From the NCBI GenBank assembly GCA_018268075.1, contig JAFDXH010000290.1, positions 1 through 34,963 of the forward strand: a stretch of DNA of 34,963 nucleotides. The letters run 5' to 3'. The position numbers and the translations under genes were made by a program. Shown here piece by piece: positions 7,778-16,059 of this stretch. This DNA is from Bacteroidota bacterium. Lineage in GTDB: Bacteria > Bacteroidota > Bacteroidia > Chitinophagales > Chitinophagaceae. Position 1 is the stretch's first letter; each line of letters starts with the position of its first letter. The notes beneath the pieces were generated by a model. The model searched no databases and was not told the origin of the DNA. It saw nothing but the letters and a program-made list of their open reading frames with translations.

Positions 7778-8428
7778 ATGAAATTTTTAAATGTAGTTAT
7801 TAAATACCGCCTTTGGCTTGGGGCATTATTCTTAGCCTTGGGTATATGGGTGAATATTGCTTCAGGTTTCTGGCCTTCATTCGTATTATATCTGGTAGCA
7901 GTAGTATTAATTGTAGGGCATTTTCTTTTTGGCCCCATGCGGTTGATTCAGGGATACATGGAAAACGGCGATATGGAAGGAGCAAAAAAAGTGATAGATT
8001 CTATATGGTTTCCTAAGTTGCTCATTAAGCCGGTAAGAAGTGTATATCATACGCTCAAAGGTAATCTGGCAATGGTAAACCAAGATTTTGAAAATGCAGA
8101 ATTGCACATGAAAAAAAGCCTTAGCCTTGGTATGCCCATGAAAGAAGCTGAAGGAGCCAATAAGCTTCAATTGGGTATGTTGGCCATGCAAAAGGGGCAA
8201 ATGCGTGAGGCCGAAAATTATATAAGGCAGGCCATAAGAGCCGGATTGCCAGACAAGGAAAACTCGGCAGCAGCCTACCTGCAGCTTTCTTCTATAATGG
8301 TAAATAAAAGAGAATTTCGCGCAGCTAAGGAATATTTCAGGAAGGTAAAAGCCCTTAAACCCACTACGCCTCAGATTGTAGATCAAATAAAACAGATGGA
8401 AAAATATATAACCCGAATGCCGGGATAG
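7778..8428 (+). CDS. Membrane-anchored tetratricopeptide-repeat protein
   Basis: 216 residues. The N-terminus has two hydrophobic segments, about residues 9-28 and 30-52, with GALFLALGIWVNIASGFW in the first hairpin. The rest is helical with TPR-like spacing, for example GNLAMVNQDFENAELHMKKS, LGMLAMQKGQMREAENYI and AAYLQLSSIMVNKREFRAAK. The most likely arrangement is a cytoplasmic TPR domain anchored to the inner membrane, acting as a protein-protein scaffold. No partner can be named, and the neighbours (tRNA, Ig-like lipoprotein) give no functional hint. The ATG at 7778 is well placed for the hydrophobic N-terminus. Confidence 0.75.
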   Translation: MKFLNVVIKYRLWLGALFLALGIWVNIASGFWPSFVLYLVAVVLIVGHFLFGPMRLIQGYMENGDMEGAKKVIDSIWFPKLLIKPVRSVYHTLKGNLAMVNQDFENAELHMKKSLSLGMPMKEAEGANKLQLGMLAMQKGQMREAENYIRQAIRAGLPDKENSAAAYLQLSSIMVNKREFRAAKEYFRKVKALKPTTPQIVDQIKQMEKYITRMPG

Positions 8429-8498
8429 TTGATTTATCACCTATTTAATTTGTAGCTATCAATTATGTGATGTAAACCATTTATGTTTGCCAGTGCTC

Positions 8499-9896
8499 AT
8501 GAACTCTAAAAAAGCCAGCTTCTTCTTATTGACTGCTATTGGTTATACAATCATAATGATGGCAGCAAATAGTTGTGCTCAGGTAGGTATGCCTACCGGA
8601 GGCCCAAGAGATAGTATTCCGCCGGTACTTGTTAAAGCTTCACCGCCTTTGCGTACAACCCATTTTTCAGGAAATCGCATCACGCTTACATTTGATGAAT
8701 ATGTACATGTAGAAAACGTGCAGCAAAACCTGCTCGTATCGCCCACTCCAAAAATTAATCCCAATGTAGATTTTAAATTTCGTGAGGTAACAATCAAATT
8801 AAGAGATACACTTTTGCCCAATACCACATACAACATCCAATTAGGAGATGCCATTCAGGATATAAATGAAAATAATATCTACCCTAATTTTACTTATGTT
8901 TTTTCAACAGGGGCCTATATTGACTCGTTTAATTTGAGTGGCAATGTGCTGGTGGCAGAATCGGGGTTGCCAGATTCTACGTTGATAGCCGAACTTTATA
9001 GCAACCTTAGTGATTCTGCAGTATATAAATCTAAGCCCAAGTATGTAGCAAGGATAGATAAGAAGGGCAATTATAATTTCAAATATCTTGCTGCTGGTAC
9101 GTACCATTTATTTGCCCTTAAGGATGAGAGTGGCACAAAACTTTACAACAACCCCAAACAACTTTTTGCTTTTGCAGATAGTGCCATCATAATCAATGCA
9201 GAAAGCAAAACAGCACCCACACTTTATGCCTATGCTGAAGAAAAGGAAGCCCCATCAGTCAATAACATCAAACAGGAAAAACTCCTAAGATTTACCACTA
9301 CCATCAGCAATGCCCATCAGGATCTTCTTTCGCCTTTGGAAATTACTTTTAATCATCCTTTAAAAAACAGAGATTCTTTAATCGCCTCGGTTTCAGATAC
9401 GCTACATCATAAAATTACATCCCGAATAATACCAGACACTACAGGAAAAAAATATAAAATAGAATTTGATGCTAGCCCATCTCAGAAATACCTGTTAGTA
9501 GTGAATAAAAAGTTTGCTATTGATACTTTGGGATATAGTTTATTAAAAAGCGACACCATTCCTTTTGCCATGAAAAATGAAAGTGAATATGGAAGTATCA
9601 AAATCAATTTTACCAACCTGAATAAATTTAAAAACCCTGTTTTGCAGTTTGTTTCTAAAAATGAAATTGTGGCCTCATTTCCTTTGACATCATCTGTATT
9701 TGAACAGAAAATATTTGCCCCAGGAGATTATACTTTGCGTATTCTGGAAGATGAAAATGGAAATAAAATTTGGGATCCTGGCCATTATTCACCAGTAGAT
9801 AAAAAGTTGCAAAAACAGCCGGAAAGGATTTATAATATCAGCCAGGCATTGAATATCCGGGCTAATTGGGATAATATCCGCGATGTCATCTTATAA
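8499..9896 (+). CDS. Ig-like (Big_5/SbsA-type) domain lipoprotein
   Basis: 465 residues from ATG 8499; the in-frame TTG at 8487 would only add four residues before the signal peptide. The signal ends AANSC, predicting a lipidated Cys26. An SbsA-type Ig-like domain follows, about residues 37-140: IPPVLVKASPP, ITLTFDEYVHV, LLPNTTYNIQLGDAIQDINE, YVFSTG. After it comes a prealbumin/carboxypeptidase-regulatory-like beta domain (GNYNFKYLAAGTYHLFALKD), then beta-rich sequence to the end. Proteins with this layout are widespread surface or periplasmic lipoproteins in Bacteroidota with no established function. It precedes recR by 67 bp but is unlikely to be functionally linked. Confidence 0.8.
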   Translation: MNSKKASFFLLTAIGYTIIMMAANSCAQVGMPTGGPRDSIPPVLVKASPPLRTTHFSGNRITLTFDEYVHVENVQQNLLVSPTPKINPNVDFKFREVTIKLRDTLLPNTTYNIQLGDAIQDINENNIYPNFTYVFSTGAYIDSFNLSGNVLVAESGLPDSTLIAELYSNLSDSAVYKSKPKYVARIDKKGNYNFKYLAAGTYHLFALKDESGTKLYNNPKQLFAFADSAIIINAESKTAPTLYAYAEEKEAPSVNNIKQEKLLRFTTTISNAHQDLLSPLEITFNHPLKNRDSLIASVSDTLHHKITSRIIPDTTGKKYKIEFDASPSQKYLLVVNKKFAIDTLGYSLLKSDTIPFAMKNESEYGSIKINFTNLNKFKNPVLQFVSKNEIVASFPLTSSVFEQKIFAPGDYTLRILEDENGNKIWDPGHYSPVDKKLQKQPERIYNISQALNIRANWDNIRDVIL

Positions 9897-9951
9897 AATA
9901 CTTTTTTCCCAAAAACCAATTGATTAAATCAAAATGCACAGCCAAAATTCT

Positions 9952-9959
9952 TAATTTTG
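9952..9959 (+). promoter_or_regulatory. Candidate -7 element of recR
   Basis: TAATTTTG fits TAnnTTTG and ends only four bases before the recR ATG at 9964. If used, transcription would begin at or just inside the start codon, giving a leaderless or nearly leaderless message. No matching -33 box was found at normal spacing. Confidence 0.35.
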
Positions 9960-9963
9960 CCGA

Positions 9964-10590
9964 ATGATTTTTTCTTCATTATTATTAGAAAATGCAGTAA
10001 ATGAATTTTCTAAATTGCCCGGTGTTGGAAAAAAAACAGCTTTGCGATTGGTACTTCATTTACTTAAAAAGGATAAAGCAGAAGTACAATCATTTAGTAA
10101 TGCTATTACCACACTTAAGGAAGATATATTTCTTTGTAGCCGTTGCAAAAATCTTTCTGACAGGCCAATTTGTAATATTTGCTCCTCAAGCGGGCGAAAT
10201 CACCAGCAGATATGTGTTGTAGAAAATGTACGCGATGTGATTGCTATTGAAAGTACCCAACAGTTTAACGGGCTATATCATATTTTAGGTGGCGTTATTT
10301 CACCCCTGGATGGAATAGGCCCCGATCAATTAGAAATAAATTCTTTGGTAGAGCGGGTAGGTAGTGAAAAAATTGAAGAATTGATTTTTGCCCTTAGCCC
10401 CAACATACAAGGCGATACCACAATATATTATATAGGCAAACAACTTAAAGAGCATCCGGTAAAAATTACAACAATAAGCAGGGGTATTGCTTTTGGTGGC
10501 GAACTAGAGTATGCCGATGAAATGACCCTTGCAAGAAGTATATCAAATCGGATTGCATTTGAAAATTATGTTGGTAATGGCAAATTGTAA
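9964..10590 (+). CDS. recR: Recombination mediator protein RecR
   Basis: 208 residues with the full RecR layout. A helix-hairpin-helix lies at about residues 10-35 (FSKLPGVGKKTALRLVLHLL). A zinc finger uses Cys58, Cys61, Cys70 and Cys73. The Toprim domain runs from about residue 82 (ICVVENVRDVIAIEST, LGGVISPLDGIGPDQL). A C-terminal Walker-B-like segment reads ITTISRGIAFGGELEYADE. With RecF and RecO it helps load RecA on gapped DNA. The ATG at 9964 gives the usual N-terminus. It is followed 76 bp later by pdxA. Confidence 0.96.
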   Translation: MIFSSLLLENAVNEFSKLPGVGKKTALRLVLHLLKKDKAEVQSFSNAITTLKEDIFLCSRCKNLSDRPICNICSSSGRNHQQICVVENVRDVIAIESTQQFNGLYHILGGVISPLDGIGPDQLEINSLVERVGSEKIEELIFALSPNIQGDTTIYYIGKQLKEHPVKITTISRGIAFGGELEYADEMTLARSISNRIAFENYVGNGKL

Positions 10591-10666
10591 TAGGGAGGCC
10601 TTGCGGGATTAATTTCTTTATGCCCGATTATAAAATATTATATTGCAAACACACAATCAGTAAAAA

Positions 10667-11749
10667 TTGAATATAAATCCACAATCAAAAAAGCCCGTAA
10701 TAGGCATTACCTGCGGCGATCTTAATGGAATAGGCCCAGAGTTAATTATCAAAACATTTTCAGACTCAAGGTTATTGGAGTTTTGCACACCAGTAATTTT
10801 TGCAAATAATAAGGTGATTAATTTTTACAAAAAAGGTATTCCCGCAGCGAATCTGAATTTTACTATTATAAAAGATTTTTCCAGAATCAATCACAAGCAA
10901 TTAAACCTGCTGAATGTATGGGAAGAAGAGGTGGCCATATCCGCAGGTGAGCTAACGGAGCAAGGCGGGGCTTATGCCATCAAAAGCCTTGAAGCTGCTA
11001 CTGCAGCCGCACACAGTGGAGAAATTCAAGCAATCGTTACTGCCCCTATTCATAAAAAGAATGTCTATTCAGAGAAATTTCCTTTTACAGGGCATACGCC
11101 TTTTTTTAAACATTTTTTTTCTAAAAAGGAAGTATTGATGCTGATGGTGGCAGGAGATTTCAGGGTAGGATTGGTTACAGAACATTTGCCCATAAAGGAA
11201 GTATCTCAAAATATTACGAGAGAATTGATATTGTCAAAACTATTATTACTTCACTCATCCCTCAGGCGAGATTTTAATATTATCAAACCAAAAATTGCCG
11301 TATTAGCACTGAATCCGCACGCAGGCGATGATGGATTAATTGGCAATGAAGAGGAAAGTATTATTAAGCCTGCCATCAGAGATGGGAAACAAAAAGATAT
11401 GCTGGTTTTTGGCCCCTTTGCGGCAGATGCTTTTTTTGCCAGAGGATCATATCAAAAATTTGATGCAGTACTTGCTATGTATCACGATCAGGGATTAATA
11501 CCTTTTAAATCTCTTGCCTTTGAGGATGGCGTAAATTTTACTGCCGGGTTAGATTTAGTTCGTGTAAGTCCGGATCATGGAACGGCTTTTGATATAGCTG
11601 GTAAAAATTTAGCTGATGCTACTTCTTTTACTGCCTCCTTATTTTGTGCATTTGATATTATAAATAATAGATCCCGGTTTGATGAAGAACGTGCTAATCC
11701 AATAAAGAAAATGAGCGAAAGTGTAATACGAAGCCATGGGGATAGTTAA
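10667..11749 (+). CDS. pdxA: 4-hydroxythreonine-4-phosphate dehydrogenase
   Basis: 360 residues. PdxA oxidises 4-phosphohydroxy-L-threonine in the DXP-dependent vitamin B6 route. Metal ligands align with the E. coli enzyme at a constant offset: His173, His218 (ALNPHAGDDGLIG) and His273 (YHDQGLIP). Other marks are ITCGDLNGIGPELI at the N-terminus, AIVTAPIHK, TGHTPFF and the C-terminal VRVSPDHGTAFDIAGK. The only start codon close to the conserved N-terminus is TTG at 10667; no ATG fits. An unusual start is therefore likely. Length is normal for the family with a short insertion. Confidence 0.95.
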   Translation: MNINPQSKKPVIGITCGDLNGIGPELIIKTFSDSRLLEFCTPVIFANNKVINFYKKGIPAANLNFTIIKDFSRINHKQLNLLNVWEEEVAISAGELTEQGGAYAIKSLEAATAAAHSGEIQAIVTAPIHKKNVYSEKFPFTGHTPFFKHFFSKKEVLMLMVAGDFRVGLVTEHLPIKEVSQNITRELILSKLLLLHSSLRRDFNIIKPKIAVLALNPHAGDDGLIGNEEESIIKPAIRDGKQKDMLVFGPFAADAFFARGSYQKFDAVLAMYHDQGLIPFKSLAFEDGVNFTAGLDLVRVSPDHGTAFDIAGKNLADATSFTASLFCAFDIINNRSRFDEERANPIKKMSESVIRSHGDS

Positions 11750-11888
11750 AAATACTTCATTTGGGTTATTGGATTTAAAATAAGTTAAGTGTATCTTTCG
11801 TTCTAAGTAAAAGAAGTCTATCGGATAAAATTTGACCTTTTTATTATTAATCACCTACAGAATAAGTTTATTCTTCAGGATAATCGTA

Positions 11889-11896
11889 TATTTTTG
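11889..11896 (+). promoter_or_regulatory. Candidate -7 element of the glycosyl-1-phosphate transferase gene
   Basis: TATTTTTG fits TAnnTTTG and lies 28 bases before the ATG at 11925. No clear -33 box was found. Confidence 0.3.
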
Positions 11897-11924
11897 TGGG
11901 CAAGTTGTGAATTAATCAACCGGT

Positions 11925-13058
11925 ATGGATACTATTTTACTAAGCGTGGGCCTGGCATTTATCATTACTTATTTTTCTATTCCTGTAATAATTGAGGTAG
12001 CAGAAAATAAGAAGCTATTTGATGAGCCTGATGCAAGGAAGGTACATAAAGAGGTAATTCCTACTCTGGGCGGCTTAGGCATTTTTGCCGGGTTTATTAT
12101 TGCTACATTAATGGGCACCCCTCCGGCTATGGCCAATGTTCTTCAATATTTTGTTGCAGCCTGCCTTGTTATATTTTTCCTCGGCATCAAAGATGATATT
12201 CTGATTCTTTCTGCTTCCAAAAAGTTCATAGGGCAAGTAATTGCTGCAATTATAATCATGAAATTTGGCGGAATACAAATAGTAAATATGTATGGATTTT
12301 TAGGAATACATGAATTACCGCCTACTGCCAGCGTTTTACTTAGCCTTTTTACGATTGTTCTTATCACCAATAGCTTTAATCTTATAGATGGGGTAGATGG
12401 CCTCGCAGGTTCGCTTGGCGTTTTTACTTCCACCATATTTGGATTATACTTTTTATACACTGGTCAAATGCTGTATGCTGTAATGGGATTGTCTTTGGCT
12501 GGAAGCCTTATCGCTTTTTTAATTTATAATTTTCAGCCGGCTAAAATATTTATGGGTGATACCGGATCACTTTTGATTGGTTTATTGAATTCCATTTTTG
12601 TAATCAAATTTATTTTGGTTGCCTCTTCGCCTACATCTATTCTTCCGTTGGAGTCTGCACCTGCTATAGGTTTTGCCGTACTAATCGTTCCTCTTTTTGA
12701 TACTTTACGTGTGGTGAGCCTGAGAATATTAAGTCGCCGTTCACCCTTTAGCCCCGATAGAAATCACATTCACCATTTTCTGTTAGATTTAGGCTTAGGC
12801 CCCCGAATGATTGTATTAACCTGCCTTACTGCTAATCTTTTATTTATTGCTCTGGCATATTATTTAAGATTTACTGGTACTACTGTGGTACTTATCGGCC
12901 TTTCGGCAGCGGCGCTTCTTATTGTAAGCCTTGTGTATTATAGCAGGCCCAAACTCAAACTGGCAGGGTTTGATGAACCCCAGAAGGACAGAATAATCAG
13001 GTCGCACAAAGTAATCAATATTCCCAGTGAACCAGTAGAGCACGAATCTTCCTTTTAA
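11925..13058 (+). CDS. Polyprenyl-phosphate GlcNAc-1-phosphate transferase, WecA/TagO/MraY superfamily
   Basis: A 377-residue polytopic inner-membrane enzyme with about ten or eleven hydrophobic segments. Superfamily motifs appear in order: LFDEPDARKVHKEVIPTLGG, the catalytic aspartates in LGIKDDI, NSFNLIDGVDGLAGSLG, the KIFMGDTGSLLIG loop and the cytoplasmic histidine motif RNHIHHFLL. Such enzymes transfer HexNAc-1-phosphate to undecaprenyl phosphate, the first step of O-antigen, teichoic-type or capsule synthesis. The RNHIHH motif points to the WecA/TagO branch rather than MraY. The last 45 residues are a hydrophilic tail. No other polysaccharide genes are adjacent. Confidence 0.88.
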   Translation: MDTILLSVGLAFIITYFSIPVIIEVAENKKLFDEPDARKVHKEVIPTLGGLGIFAGFIIATLMGTPPAMANVLQYFVAACLVIFFLGIKDDILILSASKKFIGQVIAAIIIMKFGGIQIVNMYGFLGIHELPPTASVLLSLFTIVLITNSFNLIDGVDGLAGSLGVFTSTIFGLYFLYTGQMLYAVMGLSLAGSLIAFLIYNFQPAKIFMGDTGSLLIGLLNSIFVIKFILVASSPTSILPLESAPAIGFAVLIVPLFDTLRVVSLRILSRRSPFSPDRNHIHHFLLDLGLGPRMIVLTCLTANLLFIALAYYLRFTGTTVVLIGLSAAALLIVSLVYYSRPKLKLAGFDEPQKDRIIRSHKVINIPSEPVEHESSF

Positions 13059-13081
13059 CGCCTTTTTTGTTCCTGTTTTAT

Positions 13082-13089
13082 TACATTTG
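13082..13089 (+). promoter_or_regulatory. Candidate -7 element of frr
   Basis: TACATTTG fits TAnnTTTG and lies 43 bases before the ATG at 13133. A -33 box at proper spacing is not obvious. Confidence 0.35.
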
Positions 13090-13132
13090 CATACTTTTTG
13101 CCAAAAGGCATTCACCTACATTTTTATAATAA

Positions 13133-13696
13133 ATGCCAGAAAATTTATCAGATAATATTAGTAATACACGCTTAGCGATGGAGAGGGCCATTGGGCACTT
13201 TGAGCAAGAATTGATAAAAATCAGGGCAGGCAAGGCTACACCCAATATGCTCGATGGCATAGTAGTGGATTACTATGGCACACCCACTCCTATCAACCAG
13301 GTTGGGAATATTAGCGCCATAGACGCCCGCACTATTACCATTCAACCATGGGAGAAAAATATGCTTCAGCCCATGGAAAGAGCAATCATTGCATCTAATA
13401 TTGGAGTGAATCCACAAAATGATGGTAATATTATTCGCCTCTTTCTGCCCCCATTAACCGAAGAGCGGCGAAAAGAATTGGTAAAAAGAAGCAATGGAGA
13501 AGGCGAGCAGGCTAAGATTGCTATTCGAAATATCCGACGCGATAATATTGAACAAATAAAGAAGTTTCAAAAAGATGGCCTGAGTGAAGATCTGGCGCGT
13601 GAAGAAGAACAAAAAATACAGGATATTACTAATGAATTCATCTCGCTGGTGGAGAAACACCTTGCCACCAAAGAAAAGGAGATAATGGCGGTTTAA
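13133..13696 (+). CDS. frr: Ribosome recycling factor
   Basis: 187 residues, the standard length, with the three-helix-bundle core and the conserved segments ELIKIRAGKATPNMLDGIVV, TITIQPWEKNML, ANIGVNPQNDGNIIRLFLPPL and EERRKELVKR. It releases the ribosome from mRNA after termination, together with EF-G. It starts with ATG 13133 and ends 10 bp before the sterol-desaturase-family gene, so the two are likely co-transcribed although their roles seem unrelated. Confidence 0.97.
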   Translation: MPENLSDNISNTRLAMERAIGHFEQELIKIRAGKATPNMLDGIVVDYYGTPTPINQVGNISAIDARTITIQPWEKNMLQPMERAIIASNIGVNPQNDGNIIRLFLPPLTEERRKELVKRSNGEGEQAKIAIRNIRRDNIEQIKKFQKDGLSEDLAREEEQKIQDITNEFISLVEKHLATKEKEIMAV

Positions 13697-13706
13697 TTGC
13701 ACGACT

Positions 13707-14597
13707 ATGTTGCATGAGCAATTATTGTTACTTATAAGTACCCCAATTTATCTGATTATTATCGGGGCTGAAATACTTTTGAGCCATTGGCATCTGGATA
13801 AGTTTTATTCAGTAAAGGATACACTTACCAATGTTTATTTATCCTTATTAAATGGCGGTATTGACCTTTTGTTTCGGGCAGTGTATGTGGTAATTCTTGC
13901 ATTTTTTTATGAATATCATTTCTTTAACCCTGCCTTCAACCCTATATTTTATTGGGGAGCTTTATTTTTTTTAGAAGATTTGGCTTTTTATTTTGAACAT
14001 AGGGTTGACCATTTCAGCCGCTTTTTTTGGGCGGTACATGTTACCCATCATTCATCTACACATTTCAATCTTACTACTGGTTTTAGATCTTCTGTGTTGC
14101 AGCCGCTTTATCGCTTTATATACTTTATCCCCCTGGCCTTTTTAGGATTTGCTCCCATAGATATTGTATTTATGTATTCTCTCACTCAAATCTATGGCAT
14201 ACTGGTACATACCCAATATATTAAAAAAATGCCTGCTTGGTTTGAGGCTGTATTTGTCACACCATCGCACCACCGTGTACATCATGCAAGCAACGTAAAG
14301 TATCTGGATAAAAATATGGGTATGGTTCTTATAATCTGGGACAGGCTTTTTGGAACTTTTCAACGGGAGGAAAGTGATGAGCCTGTAAAGTATGGACTCA
14401 CTTATGATTTAGAAAAGCCTCATCATCTTACTAATGTAGTATTTCATGAATGGAAAAAGATTGGAGATGATTTAAAAAGAGACCTTCCGCTTTCAGTGAA
14501 AATAAAATATCTTTTTAAGCCACCGGGTTGGAGCCATGATGGTAGCACCAAAACTGCGAAACAATTGCAAAGAGAACTTCATTCTAAGGGCTTGTAA
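13707..14597 (+). CDS. Sterol desaturase/fatty acid hydroxylase-family membrane protein
   Basis: A 296-residue membrane-bound di-iron oxygenase. The histidine clusters that bind the two irons are present: His98 and His102 in EHRVDH, His111, His114 and His115 in HVTHHS, His168, and His188, His189, His192 and His193 in SHHRVHH. Four or more hydrophobic segments lie between residues 8 and 170. Members hydroxylate or desaturate lipid chains or isoprenoids; the substrate here is unknown. It begins 10 bp after frr. No sterol or carotenoid genes are nearby to narrow the role. Confidence 0.9.
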   Translation: MLHEQLLLLISTPIYLIIIGAEILLSHWHLDKFYSVKDTLTNVYLSLLNGGIDLLFRAVYVVILAFFYEYHFFNPAFNPIFYWGALFFLEDLAFYFEHRVDHFSRFFWAVHVTHHSSTHFNLTTGFRSSVLQPLYRFIYFIPLAFLGFAPIDIVFMYSLTQIYGILVHTQYIKKMPAWFEAVFVTPSHHRVHHASNVKYLDKNMGMVLIIWDRLFGTFQREESDEPVKYGLTYDLEKPHHLTNVVFHEWKKIGDDLKRDLPLSVKIKYLFKPPGWSHDGSTKTAKQLQRELHSKGL

Positions 14598-14766
14598 ACA
14601 CTTGATGGGAAACTAAAAAAAACCTGATTCCTGACAGGCTCTTGACACTAACCTCCATCCTTAAATTATGAATCCTTTTTAATATCCTATTCTATCTCAA
14701 ATAAAGTTTGCCAATACATTTCTAAGGCTTATTTTTAATTTGTAAAAAATCGGATTACAATATTCA

Positions 14767-15513
14767 ATGAGCGGTATTAAATTAAAAGAAATAAGTACCA
14801 AGGCCCCAAAGGAGTTTGATAAAGCCGGAACCAAAGAGCAGACCCAAAAAATACTTGCAGAACTTGATAATCTTCAAAATCTTTTGTTTGCCGAAGGCAA
14901 AAATGCTTTATTGGTAATAGTGCAGGGAATGGATGCGAGTGGTAAAGATGGTGTAGTGCGCAATGTATTCACTACTATGAACCCTCAGGGTGTAATGGTA
15001 AAGGGGTTTAAAGCGCCAACCGCAGAAGAACTTAGCCACGACTTTCTTTGGAGGGTACATCTGCATGCTCCAGCACGGGGAATGATTCAGATTTTTAACC
15101 GTAGCCAATATGAAGATATTCTCATCACACGTGTACATAAATGGTGCGATGATGATACAGCAAAGAAACGAATGAATGCCATTAATGATTGGGAGAAATT
15201 AATCGCTCAACACAATAATACGCGGATTTTAAAATTTTACCTGCACGTTTCTCCTGAAGAACAAAAGGCAAGGCTCGATGAAAGAATAAAAGACCCAACA
15301 AAGATGTGGAAGTACAATGCCAACGACTACCAAGAATCTGCTCTGTGGGATGAATATATGAAAATGTATGAAGATTGTTTTGAACATTGTAATGAGATTC
15401 CCTGGATCATTGTGCCGAGTGATCAGAACTGGTACAAAGAATTTATAATTGCCAGCGAAGTGAAAAAGGCACTTGTTGATTTTAATATGCAATACCCTGG
15501 ACTTAAAAAATAA
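14767..15513 (+). CDS. Polyphosphate kinase 2 family protein
   Basis: 248 residues with a P-loop kinase fold. Walker A is GMDASGKDG at residues 54-62, with Lys60 and Asp61. Walker B is in the segment IFNRSQYEDIL (Asn111, Arg112, Glu116, Asp117). Lid-region sequence reads EEQKARLDERIKDPTKMWK. PPK2 enzymes move phosphate between polyphosphate and nucleotides. Many use polyphosphate to phosphorylate ADP, GDP or AMP. The subclass and direction cannot be fixed by eye. The next gene downstream (35 bp) is mscL, so a stress-related unit is possible but unproven. Confidence 0.92.
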   Translation: MSGIKLKEISTKAPKEFDKAGTKEQTQKILAELDNLQNLLFAEGKNALLVIVQGMDASGKDGVVRNVFTTMNPQGVMVKGFKAPTAEELSHDFLWRVHLHAPARGMIQIFNRSQYEDILITRVHKWCDDDTAKKRMNAINDWEKLIAQHNNTRILKFYLHVSPEEQKARLDERIKDPTKMWKYNANDYQESALWDEYMKMYEDCFEHCNEIPWIIVPSDQNWYKEFIIASEVKKALVDFNMQYPGLKK

Positions 15514-15547
15514 ATCTTTTATTACTTAAACCTAAAAATTAAAAACC

Positions 15548-15925
15548 ATGAGCTTCGTTAAAGATTTCAAAAGTTTTGCAATGCGCGGAAATGTAGTGGA
15601 CCTCGCTGTTGCAGTTATTATTGGTGCTGCATTTGGAGCTATAGTCTCTTCCCTAGTTTCTGATATTATTACCCCATTGATTTTGTCGCCGGTTTTGGAA
15701 AAATTGGGACTAAAGGATATTGCTGAATTAAAGTGGGGCGCAGTCACCTATGGTAAATTTTTGGCAGCGGTAATTAACTTTTTAGTTATTGCACTGGTGA
15801 TATTTCTGATGGTACGAAGCGTTTCTAAATTGCAAAAAGAAAAGGAAGCAGCGCCGGCAGCAGTATCTTCTACAGACCAATTATTAATCGAAATAAGAGA
15901 TGAATTAAAAAAGAAGAATGCCTGA
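15548..15925 (+). CDS. mscL: Large-conductance mechanosensitive channel
   Basis: 125 residues, slightly shorter than the E. coli protein. The N-terminal amphipathic helix and first transmembrane helix are diagnostic: FKSFAMRGNVVDLAVAVIIG followed by AAFGAIVSSLVSDIITPL. The second membrane helix is FLAAVINFLVIALVIFLMVRS, and a charged cytoplasmic helix closes the protein (EIRDELKKK). It opens when membrane tension rises, releasing solutes on hypo-osmotic shock. An 18-codon open frame overlaps its 3' end. Confidence 0.96.
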   Translation: MSFVKDFKSFAMRGNVVDLAVAVIIGAAFGAIVSSLVSDIITPLILSPVLEKLGLKDIAELKWGAVTYGKFLAAVINFLVIALVIFLMVRSVSKLQKEKEAAPAAVSSTDQLLIEIRDELKKKNA

Positions 15926-15974
15926 TTGTATGTGGGCAATTGCAGGATTAATTATCGGCTTTCTGTTTAAATAA
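15918..15974 (+). CDS. Possible 18-residue membrane micropeptide overlapping mscL end
   Basis: An ATG inside the last codons of mscL opens an 18-codon frame ending at TAA 15972-15974. It encodes MPDCMWAIAGLIIGFLFK, a single hydrophobic helix with a Lys at the end. The overlap with the mscL stop would suit translational coupling. There is no other support, and chance is quite possible. Confidence 0.2.
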   Translation: MPDCMWAIAGLIIGFLFK

Positions 15975-16059
15975 AAATCAATATTTAGCTGGAAAATTGG
16001 TTATTTTCGCAGCAGTTGCTTACTATAGCTCAAACATTATCTTTCGCTACTAAATTCGT

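Noticed and set aside
7907-8440. Minus-strand frame of 177 codons opposite the TPR gene
   Set aside because: Its composition is antisense-like (many Phe, His, Leu and Tyr, no domain), while the plus strand encodes a coherent TPR protein.
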